Assembly: GCA_963839285.1 (NCBI GenBank)
Contig: CAWIUN010000020.1
Location: 372,001-436,000, forward strand
Direction: 5' to 3'
Origin: DASSSQ01 sp963839285
Lineage (GTDB): Bacteria > Actinomycetota > Thermoleophilia > Gaiellales > Gaiellaceae
Length of the DNA: 64,000 nucleotides
Position numbers and translations under genes: made by a program. Positions 36,765 to 45,077 of this stretch are shown here, in pieces (within the stretch, counting starts at the first letter, position 1; each line of letters begins with the position of its first letter). Under the pieces are notes generated by a model. It was not told the DNA's origin, made no database searches, and saw nothing but the letters and a program-made list of their open reading frames with translations.

Positions 36765-38485
36765 CCGAGGCCCCGGAGCGGCGCCTCGGCGTCTACGTCT
36801 GCCAGTGCGGCGGCAACATCTCCGACCACGTCGACGTCGACGCGGTCGTCGAGGCGGTCCGGGACGAGCCGGGCGTCGTCGTCGCGCGCACGGCGATGTT
36901 CACCTGCTCGGACGCGACCCAGACCGAGATCGAGCACGACATCGAGGAGGGGACGCTCGACGGCCTCGTCGTCGCCTCCTGCTCGCCGAAGCTGCACACG
37001 CTGACCTTCCGCGGCGTCGCCAAGCGCGCCGGCCTGAACCCGTACCAGTACACGCAGGTGAACGTCCGCGAGCAGTGCTCCTGGGCGCACACGGACGACC
37101 ACGAGGGCGCGACCGAGAAGGCGATCCGGCTCGTCCGCGCGGGGATCCGGCGGACGCGCCTGACGACCCCGCTCGACCCGACCGTGGTCGAGACGGTGCC
37201 GAAGGCGCTCGTGATCGGCGGCGGCGTCGCCGGGATGCGCGCCGCGGTCGGCCTCGCCGACGTCGGCCTCGCCGTCTTCCTGGTCGAGCGCGAGCCCGAG
37301 CTCGGCGGCTGGACGCGGGAGCTGGGCGAGCTCTTCCCGCACGGCGGCAGCGGCGAGGCGCTCGTCGAGCGGCTGCGCAAGGCGATCGCGCACCGGCCCG
37401 AGATCACGGTCTTCACGAGCGCCGAGGTCGTCGGCAAGGCCGGCACCTTCGGCGACTACACGGCGACGATCCGGGTCGCGGACGGCGAGACGGTGCAGGT
37501 CGGGGTCGGCTCGATCGTCGTCGCCACCGGCTTCGACGCCTACCGCCCCGAGCTCGGCGAGCTCGGCTACGGGATCGACGGCGTCGTCACGCTGCCCGAG
37601 TTCGAGCAGCTGCTGCGCGAGGCGGACGGGCCGCTCGTGCACGGCGGCAGGCCGGTCGAGAGCGTCGCCTACGTCTACTGCGTCGGCAGCCGGCAGCCGG
37701 ACGGGAACACGTACTGCTCGCGCTACTGCTGCACGGCCGCGGTGCACGCGGCGCTGCGCGCCTCCGCGCTCGACCCCTCCGTGCGCCAGTACCACCTCTA
37801 CCGCGACATGCGCACCTACGGCCGCAACGAGCTGCTCTTCGCCGAGTCGCGCGCGAAGGGCTCGCTCTACCTCAGGTTCGCCGACGACGACCCGCCCGAG
37901 GTCGCGCGCGACGGGGACGGCCTGCGCGTGACCGTCCGCGACCGGTTGACCGCGGGCGAGGAGCTGACGATCCCCGCCGACCTGGTCGTGCTCGTGACCG
38001 GGATGGTGCCGCGGGCGAACGCCGAGCTGGTCGGCGCCCTGAAGCTGCCGATCGGGCGCGACGGCTTCTTCAACGAGATCCACCCGAAGCTGCGGCCGGT
38101 CGAGACGGTCGTCGGCGGCGTCCTCGTCGCCGGCGCCTGCCAGGGGCCGAAGACGATCGCCGAGAGCGTCGCCTCCGGGCTCGCCGCCGTCACCCAGAGC
38201 GCCGCCGTGCTCAAGCGCGGCACCGCCGAGCTCGACCCGCTCGTGGCGACGGTCGACCCCGACGCGTGCACGTGGTGCGGCGCCTGCGCCGAGACCTGCC
38301 CCTTCGACGCGGTGCAGCAGCTCGACCTCGGCGGCCGGCAGGTCGCCCAGGTCGCCGCCTCGGCCTGCAAGGGCTGCGGCGGCTGCGTGCCCGTCTGCGC
38401 CGAGGACGCGATCGACCTGCAGGGCTACACCGACGCGCAGATCCGGGCGACGATCGACGGGCTGCTCGTCGGAGCGGGGGCGTGA
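36761..38485 (+). CDS. HdrA-like heterodisulfide reductase subunit A (second copy)
   Basis: 574 residues. N-terminal VYVCQCGGNISDHVDVDAV, then FTCSDATQTEIEHDI and the family motif LNPYQYTQVNVREQCSWAH. FAD fold ALVIGGGVAGMRAAVGLADV, cysteine-rich YCVGSRQPDGNTYCSRYCC, GACQGPKTIAESVASG near the flavin, and two C-terminal 4Fe-4S clusters (CTWCGACAETCP, CKGCGGCVPVC). This is a complete standard HdrA. Two HdrA-type proteins side by side are typical of Hdr-like sulfur and bifurcation systems. The ATG overlaps the previous stop (ATGA). Confidence 0.9.
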   Translation: MTEAPERRLGVYVCQCGGNISDHVDVDAVVEAVRDEPGVVVARTAMFTCSDATQTEIEHDIEEGTLDGLVVASCSPKLHTLTFRGVAKRAGLNPYQYTQVNVREQCSWAHTDDHEGATEKAIRLVRAGIRRTRLTTPLDPTVVETVPKALVIGGGVAGMRAAVGLADVGLAVFLVEREPELGGWTRELGELFPHGGSGEALVERLRKAIAHRPEITVFTSAEVVGKAGTFGDYTATIRVADGETVQVGVGSIVVATGFDAYRPELGELGYGIDGVVTLPEFEQLLREADGPLVHGGRPVESVAYVYCVGSRQPDGNTYCSRYCCTAAVHAALRASALDPSVRQYHLYRDMRTYGRNELLFAESRAKGSLYLRFADDDPPEVARDGDGLRVTVRDRLTAGEELTIPADLVVLVTGMVPRANAELVGALKLPIGRDGFFNEIHPKLRPVETVVGGVLVAGACQGPKTIAESVASGLAAVTQSAAVLKRGTAELDPLVATVDPDACTWCGACAETCPFDAVQQLDLGGRQVAQVAASACKGCGGCVPVCAEDAIDLQGYTDAQIRATIDGLLVGAGA

Positions 38486-38712
38486 TGCGCGAGGTGCGCG
38501 AGATCGTGCGCGACGAGCCGCTGATGCGCCCGCGGATCCTCGAGGCGCTCGCCGCCGGGCCGCTGACGGTGCCGGAGCTCGCCGCCGCGCTCGAGGTCCC
38601 GGGCGACGAGGCGATGCTCTGGCTGATGGGCCTGCGCAAGTACGGCCGCGTCGCCGAGGTCGCCGGCAGCGCGGACGACGGCTTCTTCCGCTACCGGGCG
38701 GTCGAGTCGTGA
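38485..38712 (+). CDS. small winged-helix-like protein within the hdr operon
   Basis: 75 residues: REVREIVRDEPLMRPRILEA, AGPLTVPELAAALEVPGDEA, and MLWLMGLRKYGRVAEVAGSA. The helix-turn-helix and wing pattern resembles a DNA-binding or protein-docking winged helix. It lies between hdrA and hdrC with 1-bp and 4-bp overlaps on either side, so it must be made in step with the complex. It could be a structural subunit and not a regulator. I do not recognise the family. Confidence 0.65.
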   Translation: MREVREIVRDEPLMRPRILEALAAGPLTVPELAAALEVPGDEAMLWLMGLRKYGRVAEVAGSADDGFFRYRAVES

Positions 38713-39023
38713 GCGCCGTCGTCGACCGGGGCTTCGCCGACGCGCTGCGCGCCGAGGGCGCCTTCGACGCGGAGGCCTGCATGAACTGCGGCGTCTGCAG
38801 CGCCGTCTGCCCGCTCGGGCTCGACGTGCTGCCGCGGCGCCTCTTCCGCTACGCCGTCCTCGGCCTCGAGGAGCGGGTGCTGGCGGAGACCGAGACGATC
38901 TTCTCCTGCCTGCTCTGCCGCCTCTGCGAGGAGAGCTGCCCGGCGGGCGTGCACATCACCGAGAACGTGCGCGCGCTCCGGCGGCACGTCGATCGCGTCG
39001 CCTTCGGGCTGGGTGAGAGCTGA
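38709..39023 (+). CDS. HdrC-like 4Fe-4S subunit
   Basis: 104 residues with two ferredoxin-type clusters: CMNCGVCSAVCPLG (about residues 24-37) and CLLCRLCEESCPAG (about residues 67-80), the HdrC layout. It passes electrons from HdrA to HdrB. GTG start; the end overlaps HdrB (TGATG). Confidence 0.9.
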   Translation: MSAVVDRGFADALRAEGAFDAEACMNCGVCSAVCPLGLDVLPRRLFRYAVLGLEERVLAETETIFSCLLCRLCEESCPAGVHITENVRALRRHVDRVAFGLGES

Positions 39024-39998
39024 TGGCGCTCGCGAGCCGCGACGTGGTCGGGATCCTGGCGGACAACCTGCGCCTGCGCGGGTCGGTCCTGCCGATCCCG
39101 GCCCGCGCGGCGACCCGCTGGACGCGCGGCCTCGACCTCCGCCGCGGCGGCGCCACCGTCCTCTACACCGGCCAGATGCCGCAGCTCGTGCCCTACATCG
39201 AGGGGCTCGTGCGGATGGAGCAGCGGCTCGGCGACTCGCCGCTCGCGCGCTTCACGGGGCTCGGCCGCCGCGTCAACCGCGTCGTCGACGTGAGCCGCCT
39301 GCTGACGCATCCCGGCGCCCGCGAGCGGGCCGAGTACGAGCAGATCCCACGCGACGTCGCGCGGCTCCTCCGGGACGCGGGCGTCGCCTTCGGCAGCCTC
39401 TACGAGGACGACCTCTACTCCGGCGCGCTCGCGCACGACCTCGGCCTCGACGGCCTCGTCCGCGGGCACGCGCTGAAGGTGCAGGCCGCCTTCCGCCGCC
39501 ACGGCGCCCGCGAGGCGATCACGATCGACCCGCACACGACGCACATGCTGCGCACGGTCTACCCGGCGCTGCTCGACGACTGGGACGTGCAGGTGCGCAG
39601 CTACCTCGAGGTGCTCGCCGCCCGCGAGGGCGCGCAGGCGGCGGCGAACGGCACCGTCGCGATCCACGACTCCTGCGTCTTCGCCCGCTACGAGGGCGTC
39701 GTCGACGAGCCGAGGACGCTGCTCGCGCGCGCCGGCGTCACCGTCGCCGAGCCGGAGCACGCCGGCGCGCCTGACCTGGTGCTGCGGCGGCCCGGCCGAG
39801 TCGCTCTTCCCGGAGAAGGCGGCGGCGGCCGCCGGCCGGCGCGTCGCGCAGCTGCGGGCGGCGGGGCCGGAGGGCGTGACGATGTGCCCGCTCTGCCTCG
39901 TCAACCTGCAGAAGGCCGCCGGCGACTCGATGCGCTTCCGCGACATCTCCCACTACCTCGTCCGCGCCGCGGAGAAGGAGGCATCCCATGCTCGATGA
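39023..39998 (+). CDS. HdrB-like subunit with a single CCG domain, one indel
   Basis: About 324 residues after correcting one base near 39770. The N-terminal part has TVLYTGQMPQLVPYIEGLVR and DAGVAFGSLYEDDLYSGALA without the usual cysteines. The C-terminal half holds one complete CCG motif: HDSC, then about 33 residues, WCCGGPAESLFPEKA, about 33 residues, CPLC. Canonical HdrB has two such motifs binding a noncubane cluster pair, so this variant should hold one. Its ATG overlaps the HdrC stop and its end overlaps dsrE2 by 11 bp. The catalytic site for disulfide or persulfide chemistry should be here. Confidence 0.82.
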
Positions 39999-40542
39999 GG
40001 CACAGCTCGTCCACCTGACCGAGGCGGACGTCCGCCGGATCGTCCAGGAGGAGCTCGAGCGCCACGACCCCGGCGCGCAGAAGGCGACCTTCATCGCCTC
40101 GAAGGGCACGCTCGACTGGGCCTACCCGCCGCTGATCCTGGCGACGACCGCGGCCGCGTCGGGCATGGACGCGAGCATCTTCTTCACCTTCTACGGGCTC
40201 GAGATCGTCCACAAGGACTTCGAGAAGAAGCTGAAGATCTCGCCGGTCGGGAACGCGGCGATGCCGATGCCGGTGCCGATGCCGACGCTGGTCGCCGGCC
40301 TGCCCGGGATGGGCCCGCTCGCGACCTCGATGATGCGCTCGAAGTTCAAGGGCAAGGGCGTCGCGGGGATCCGCGAGCTGCTCGACACCGCCCGCGAGCT
40401 CGACGTGCGCCTGATCGCCTGCCAGATGACGATGGAGGTCTTCGGCTACGACCAGGACGACTTCCTCGAGGGCGTCGAGTTCGGCGGCGCGGCCGCGTTC
40501 CTCGCCGAGGCCCGGCACGCCCACACCACGCTGTTCGTCTAG
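39988..40542 (+). CDS. DsrE2-type DsrE/F/H-like protein
   Basis: 184 residues. Features: a leading helical part (LTEADVRRIVQEELERHDPG), KATFIASKGTLDWAYPPLIL, SIFFTFYGLEIVHKDFEKKL, a Met/Pro-rich hydrophobic loop (NAAMPMPVPMPTLVAGLPG), and LIACQMTMEVFGYDQDDF with the conserved Cys. DsrE2 proteins accept sulfur from TusA in sulfur oxidisers. ATG start inside the hdrB end. RBS GGAGAAGGAGG just upstream. Confidence 0.87.
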   Translation: MLDEAQLVHLTEADVRRIVQEELERHDPGAQKATFIASKGTLDWAYPPLILATTAAASGMDASIFFTFYGLEIVHKDFEKKLKISPVGNAAMPMPVPMPTLVAGLPGMGPLATSMMRSKFKGKGVAGIRELLDTARELDVRLIACQMTMEVFGYDQDDFLEGVEFGGAAAFLAEARHAHTTLFV

Positions 40543-40553
40543 GAGAAGGAGCG

Positions 40554-40793
40554 ATGACCGAGACCCTGCAGGAGCACGTCCTCGACGTCCGCGGGCAGCA
40601 CTGCCCGATGCCGGTCGTCAAGTCCGCGAAGGCGATCAAGGAGCTCGCGCCCGGGGAGGTCCTGACCGTGCTCGCGACCGACCGCGGCTCGATCACCGAC
40701 ATCCCCGCCTGGGCCGACTCGCTCGGCCACGAGGTCGTCGCCTGGCGCGACGAGGGCGACCACCTCGTCTTCGAGGTGCGGAAGGGCGGCTAG
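40554..40793 (+). CDS. TusA family sulfurtransferase (second copy)
   Basis: 79 residues with VLDVRGQHCPMPVVKSAKAI, the CPxP active site, and LTVLATDRGSITDIPAWADS. Shorter and closer to classic TusA than the first copy. It is last gene of the operon, behind AGAAGGAGCG. The stop overlaps the convergent aminotransferase by 4 bp. Confidence 0.92.
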   Translation: MTETLQEHVLDVRGQHCPMPVVKSAKAIKELAPGEVLTVLATDRGSITDIPAWADSLGHEVVAWRDEGDHLVFEVRKGG

Positions 40794-42205
40794 CAGCCGG
40801 TGCGGGGCGGCAGGTCGCCCGGCACCGAGCCGAGGTCGAGGAAGGCGGCGGCGAAGCCCGCGAAGCGGTCGAGGTCGGCCGCGTTCGAGGCGAGCCCGAG
40901 CGAGGCGCGGACGGCGCCGCCCGAGGGCAGCCCGAGCTCGCGCACGTAGTCGTCGAGGGTCAGGCCGGGGCCGAACTCGCCGCCGACGAGCGTCTCGCGC
41001 GAGATCGTGAAGGCGACCTCGCCGGCGCCCGGGTTGCAGAAGCAGCCGGTGCGCAGCGAGACGCCGTGCTCGCGGGCGACCCGGTCGACGAAGCGCTCGT
41101 CGACGATCCGCCCGTCGGGGTGGAGGAAGTTGAAGGCGATCGTGGCGCCGCGCGCCGTCCAGTCGCGAGGCCCGTAGACGACCGCGCCGGGCGCGCCGTT
41201 GCCGTGCCGGAGCCCCGCGAGCGTCTCGAGCAGCCGCGTCCCGAGCCGCTCGACGTTCGCGTGGACGGCGTCGAGACCGACCCGCTCGAGGAAGCGGAGC
41301 CCGATCTCGACCGCGGGCAGGTTGAGGAAGTTGACCGTGCCGTCCTCGAACTGGGCGGCGCCGGGGGCGGCCTGGTGGTACTCGCGCTGGACGAAGGCGG
41401 CGACGATCGTGCCGCCCGAGAACCAGGGCCGCTCCAGCTTCGCGAGCGCCTCGCGGCGGGCGAGCAGGGCGCCGACGCCGGTCGGCCAGCCGAGGAGCTT
41501 GTAGAAGGACAGCGGCACGAAGTCCGGCTTCCAGCGGGAGAGGTCGAGCCGGTTCGTCGGCACGAACGCGGCCGCGTCGAGGAGCACGTCCCAGCCGTGG
41601 TCGTGCGCGCGCTCGATCCACGCGAGCGGGTGCTGGACGCCGGAGAAGTTCGACTGCGCCGGGTACGCGAAGAGGTTGTGGTGGTCGCCGGCGACCTCGT
41701 CGAGGTAGCGGCCGAGGTTCGCCTCGTCGACGCGAAGGTCGGGCGCGACGCTCGGGACGTAGGTCGTCTCGGCGCCGCGGGCACGCGCGAACTCGCGGAT
41801 GCCGTTGACCGAGTTGTGGTTGTCGAACGTGAGCAGGAAGCGGTCGCCGGGCCGGAACGGGTAGGCCTCGCCGACGAGCCGCAGCGCCCCGGTCGCGTTC
41901 GGCGTGAAGATCGCCTCGTACTCGTCCGGGTCGGCGCTGAAGAACGCGAGCACGGCCGCGCGGGCCCGCTCGCAGAGCTCGGTCATCGCCGCCGAGGTCG
42001 GGTTGACGGAGTGCGGGTTGCCGAAGACGGTCGTGCGCAGCAGCTCGAGGTGCTCGGCGAGCTGCGACTCGGCGTAGAGGCCCGCGCCCGTGTAGTCGAG
42101 GTAGACGTGGCCGCCGGCGTCGAGCCGGGCGAACTCCGTCCGGCGGAGCTCCTCGAGCGCCGCCTGGCCGCCGTGCTGGAGTCGGGACAGCTGCTGCATG
42201 CGCAC
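40790..42205 (-). CDS. class V aminotransferase, cysteine desulfurase / MOCOS-like
   Basis: 471 residues. PLP enzyme of the NifS superfamily: HVYLDYTGAGLYAES and FGNPHSVNPTSAAMTE at the N-terminus, IFTPNATGALRLVGE, LSFYKLLGWPTGVGALLAR with the PLP Lys, and LRTGCFCNPGAGEVAFTIS with the active-site Cys near residue 390. These match the N-terminal domain of molybdenum cofactor sulfurases and Csd-like enzymes more than IscS. It could mobilise sulfur from cysteine into the TusA/rhodanese pool. GTG start. It converges on tusA. Confidence 0.82.
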   Translation of the reverse strand: MRMQQLSRLQHGGQAALEELRRTEFARLDAGGHVYLDYTGAGLYAESQLAEHLELLRTTVFGNPHSVNPTSAAMTELCERARAAVLAFFSADPDEYEAIFTPNATGALRLVGEAYPFRPGDRFLLTFDNHNSVNGIREFARARGAETTYVPSVAPDLRVDEANLGRYLDEVAGDHHNLFAYPAQSNFSGVQHPLAWIERAHDHGWDVLLDAAAFVPTNRLDLSRWKPDFVPLSFYKLLGWPTGVGALLARREALAKLERPWFSGGTIVAAFVQREYHQAAPGAAQFEDGTVNFLNLPAVEIGLRFLERVGLDAVHANVERLGTRLLETLAGLRHGNGAPGAVVYGPRDWTARGATIAFNFLHPDGRIVDERFVDRVAREHGVSLRTGCFCNPGAGEVAFTISRETLVGGEFGPGLTLDDYVRELGLPSGGAVRASLGLASNAADLDRFAGFAAAFLDLGSVPGDLPPRTGC

Positions 42206-42249
42206 CCTCCATCTTGGCGCCGCGGCCGGCCCGAGCGCCAGCCGTCAGC

Positions 42250-42597
42250 TCACAGGACGCGTCCCTTGCGCGGGTCGAGCGGCAGGCCGGCTCGCGCCCA
42301 GCCGAGCATGCCGCCGCGCAGGTTGACGACGTCGAGCCCGCTGCGACGCAGGCGCGCGGTCGCGCCGCGGGAGCGGGCGCCGGTGCGGCAGACGGCCACG
42401 TAGCTGCGGGCGGGGTCGAGCTCGCCCGCGGCCTCCCGGAGCCGCCCCAGCGGGACGTTCTTCGAGCCGCCGATCCGGCCCGCGCGCCATTCGGCGGGCT
42501 CCCGCACGTCGAGGACGAACGCCTCCCGCCGGCGGATCGCCTCGTGCGCCTCCTCCGGCGCGACCGAGGGCGGGAAGAGGGAGGAGAGGAAGCCCAT
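42250..42597 (-). CDS. rhodanese-like sulfurtransferase
   Basis: 115 residues, one rhodanese domain with FVLDVREPAEWRAGRIGGSK, AVCRTGARSRGATA (active-site Cys in the CRTGARS loop) and NLRGGMLGWARAGLPL. It begins with a short hydrophobic stretch (GFLSSLFPPS). Its ATG overlaps the stop of the upstream rhodanese gene, so the set PDO-rhodanese-rhodanese is one operon with DUF302. It carries sulfane sulfur as a Cys persulfide. Confidence 0.88.
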   Translation of the reverse strand: MGFLSSLFPPSVAPEEAHEAIRRREAFVLDVREPAEWRAGRIGGSKNVPLGRLREAAGELDPARSYVAVCRTGARSRGATARLRRSGLDVVNLRGGMLGWARAGLPLDPRKGRVL

Positions 42598-42923
42598 CAG
42601 GCCACCGCCCCCTCGGCCGGCTCGAGCGGCAGCCCGAGCCGGTGCCAGCGCTGGAGGCCGCCCTCGAGGTTGAGCGCGTCGAAGCCCTGGTGCCGCAGCG
42701 CCGCGGTCGCGATCCAGCTGCGGGTGCCGCTGCGGCAGACGGCGACGAGGCGCACGCCGCGGGGAAGCTCGGCGAGGCGCTGCATCAGCGCGTCGAGGGG
42801 GACGTGGAGCGCGCCTGCGATGTGGCCGCGGTGCCACTCGTACGGCTCGCGGACGTCGACGGCGACCGCCTCGCCGCGGGCGAGCAGGCTCGCCGCCTCG
42901 CGCGGCTCGATCGCCGCGCTCAC
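42597..42923 (-). CDS. rhodanese-like sulfurtransferase
   Basis: 108 residues from GTG 42923, single rhodanese domain: AVDVREPYEWHRGHIAGALH, VAVCRSGTRSWIATAALRH with the active Cys, and NLEGGLQRWHRLGLPLEP. The active loop CRSGTRS is of the six-residue type usual for sulfurtransferases. The start overlaps the stop of the MBL-rhodanese gene by 4 bp. Confidence 0.88.
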   Translation of the reverse strand: MSAAIEPREAASLLARGEAVAVDVREPYEWHRGHIAGALHVPLDALMQRLAELPRGVRLVAVCRSGTRSWIATAALRHQGFDALNLEGGLQRWHRLGLPLEPAEGAVA

Positions 42924-44291
42924 CGGGTCGCCTCTGCGCCGAGGAGCGTCTCGACGCCGTCTGCGACGTGGATCACGTGCTCGAGCCCCTCGCGGCGCAG
43001 CAGCGAGGCGGCGAGCGCGGAGCGGTTCCCCGCCGCGCAGGCGACCGCGAGCGCCGAGCCGTTCAGCGCGGCCCGCAGGTCGTCGAGCGGCCGGTCGCGC
43101 AGCTCCTGGTAGGGCACGTTCAGCGAGCCGGGGAGATGGCCGGCCGCGTACTCGTCGGGGTCGCGGACGTCGAGCAGCAGCACCTCGCCGGCGCGAAGCT
43201 GCTCGGCCAGCTCGGCGGCGCCGACCGACGGCAGCGACTCGACCGCCAGCCCGGCCTCGCGCCAGGCCTCGACGCCGCCGCCGAGGATGCCGACGACGCG
43301 GCGGAAGCCGACCGCCTCGAGCCGGCGCGCCACGGCCCGCGCGTCCTCGTCGGACCCGGCGGCGACCACGACGGGCAGCTCGGGGTCGATCGCGGCGGCG
43401 GCGCGGCTGCCGACCGCGGCCCGCACCATCGTCGCGTTGATCGAGCCGGGCAGGTGCGCCGCGGCCCACTCGGACGGGTCGCGCCCGTCGACGACGACCG
43501 CGCCCTCGGCGGCGAGCGCCTCGACGTCGGCCGGCGTCAGCTCGGGCAGCGGCGCCGCGTCGACCAGGAGCGGCCCGCTGTTCAGCGCCACGATCCGCCG
43601 GAAGTTGGGCGGCTGCGGCTTCAGGCCGGCGGTCAGGTGCTCGCGCAGCGCGGCCGGGTCCGGTGCCTGCAGCGCGGCGTTGAAGCGCCGCTCGAAGCCG
43701 ATCGTCGAGCCGGGCGCCTCGCTCATCGCGGCGCTGCCGCAGAGCGAGCCGCCGAGGTGGCCCGGGAAAGACCTGGACGTGATCCGGCAGCGCCAGCAGG
43801 CGCCGCAGCGAGTGCCAGAGCCCCTCCGAGCCCTCGGCCGCGTCGACGGCGAGGTCGGGCCGGGCGACGTCGCCGACGAAGAGGGAGTCGCCGGTGAGGA
43901 CGGCCCACGGCTCCTCGCCGCGGCTGCGGTCGACCAGGAGGTAGGCGGTGTGCTCGGGCCGGTGGCCGGGCGTCGCCAGCGCCTCGATCCGGACGGCGCC
44001 GAGCTCGAGCGCCTCGCCGTCGGCGAGCGTCTCGTGCGGGTAGGCGAGGCCCGGCGTGGGGGAGACGTGGATCGTCGCGCCGGTCGCGGCCGCGAGCCTG
44101 CCCCGCCCCGAGACGTGGTCGGCGTGGTTGTGCGTCTCGAGCACGTGGCGGATCTCGAAGCCGTGCTCGGCGGCGAGCTCGAGGTACTCCTCGATCTCCC
44201 ACTTCGGGTCGACGACCGCGCCGACGCCGCCGTCTGCGACCACGTAGGAGGCGCAGCCGAGGTCGGGATGGAGCACCTGGCGGAAGAACAC
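42920..44291 (-). CDS. persulfide dioxygenase-like MBL protein fused to two rhodanese domains, one indel
   Basis: About 457 residues after removing one base near 43768. Domain 1 (residues 1-230) is ETHE1/BlhB-type: ETHNHADHVSGRGRLAAATG, GHRPEHTAYLLVD, LTGDSLFVGDVARPDL, FPGHLGGSLCG, a mononuclear-iron dioxygenase that oxidises persulfide to sulfite. Domain 2 is a rhodanese whose active-site position reads VVVAAGSDEDA, lacking Cys. Domain 3 is a rhodanese with an intact VACAAGNRSALAAS. GTG start directly abutting the DUF302 stop. Confidence 0.85.
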
Positions 44292-44705
44292 CTAGGCCTC
44301 CCAGACCTTCGCGACGGCGCGCTCGACCTTCGCGCGGATCTCACCTGCGACCGGGTCGAGCTCGGGGTTGCCGACGAGGCCGAGCATCGCGACCGGGTCG
44401 ACGGCGGAGACCTGCGTGCCGCCGTCCGGCCGCTCGTAGACGACGACGTTGCAGGGCAGCAGCGAGCCGAGCTCGGGCTCGGCCTGGAGCGCCCGGTGCG
44501 CGTACGGCGGGTTGCAGGCGCCGAGGATCAGGTACGGGGCGGTCTCCTCGCCGAGCTTCGCGCGCAGGGTCGCCTGCACGTCGATCTCGGTCAGGACGCC
44601 GAAGCCCTCCTCGGCGAGCGTCTCGCGCACGCGCGCGACCGCCTCGTCGAAGCCGAGCGAGGTGGTGCCGCTGAGCGTGTAGCCGGTGTCCGTGGCGGAC
44701 GGCAT
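44292..44705 (-). CDS. DUF302 domain protein
   Basis: 137 residues: TTSLGFDEAVARVRETLAEE, GFGVLTEIDVQATLRAKLGE, YLILGACNPPYAHRALQAEP, and LLPCNVVVYERPDGGTQVSA. The two conserved Cys (GAC and LLPCN) and NPP are typical. DUF302 proteins are often found with sulfur-metabolism and MBL/rhodanese genes; their role is not established. ATG behind GAAGGAG. It is first gene of the minus-strand operon. Confidence 0.88.
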   Translation of the reverse strand: MPSATDTGYTLSGTTSLGFDEAVARVRETLAEEGFGVLTEIDVQATLRAKLGEETAPYLILGACNPPYAHRALQAEPELGSLLPCNVVVYERPDGGTQVSAVDPVAMLGLVGNPELDPVAGEIRAKVERAVAKVWEA

Positions 44706-44731
44706 CGTCGATCTCCTTCGCTATTTGACCA

Positions 44732-44755
44732 ACGAGTAAAACAACTGTAGCATGG
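44732..44755. promoter_or_regulatory. divergent promoter/operator region of DUF302 and arsR
   Basis: The 54-bp gap contains AAACAACTGTAGCAT. The CAACTGT(N)TAG-like motif also occurs at 32962 and 45850. TAGCAT lies 6-11 bases before the arsR ATG, so it may be the -10 of a leaderless arsR transcript covered by its own repressor. Confidence 0.4.
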
Positions 44756-44759
44756 CGGC

Positions 44760-45077
44760 ATGGCAGTTCCAACCTCCCTCGTCGAGCAGGCCGCCGAGCG
44801 CTTCCGGCTCCTCTCCGACCCGACGCGGCTCCGCCTGCTGAACGAGCTCGACTCCGCCGGCGAGCTCGCGGTCGGCGAGCTCTCGCGGCGCGCGGGCGTC
44901 GGCCTCTCGAACACCTCGAAGCACCTGCACCAGCTCGAGCGCGAGGGGATCGTCGGCAAGCGCCGCCAGAAGACGACGATCCTCTACCGGATCGCCGACC
45001 CGAGCCTCGGCGAGCTCTGCGACCTCGTCTGCTCCGGGCTGCGGCGCCGGTACGCCGCGCTCGCGCAGATCTCGTAG
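44760..45077 (+). CDS. ArsR/SmtB family transcriptional repressor
   Basis: 105 residues. Winged-helix ArsR fold: AERFRLLSDPTRLRLLNELD, LAVGELSRRAGVGLSNTSKH with LHQLEREGIVGKRR as recognition helix and wing, and TTILYRIADPSL. The usual metal site ELCVCDL is absent (ELAVGEL). Two Cys lie in the last helix (ELCDLVCSGL). Related regulators BigR and SqrR sense persulfide by a Cys pair, but at other positions. It is divergent from DUF302 and overlaps tauE, so it probably controls the island. Confidence 0.88.
   Translation: MAVPTSLVEQAAERFRLLSDPTRLRLLNELDSAGELAVGELSRRAGVGLSNTSKHLHQLEREGIVGKRRQKTTILYRIADPSLGELCDLVCSGLRRRYAALAQIS

Noticed and set aside
33057..40793. A methanogen-type heterodisulfide reductase acting on CoM-CoB
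   Set aside because: The TusA, DsrE and rhodanese context and the actinobacterial host argue for a sulfur-carrier substrate; no methanogenesis genes are present.
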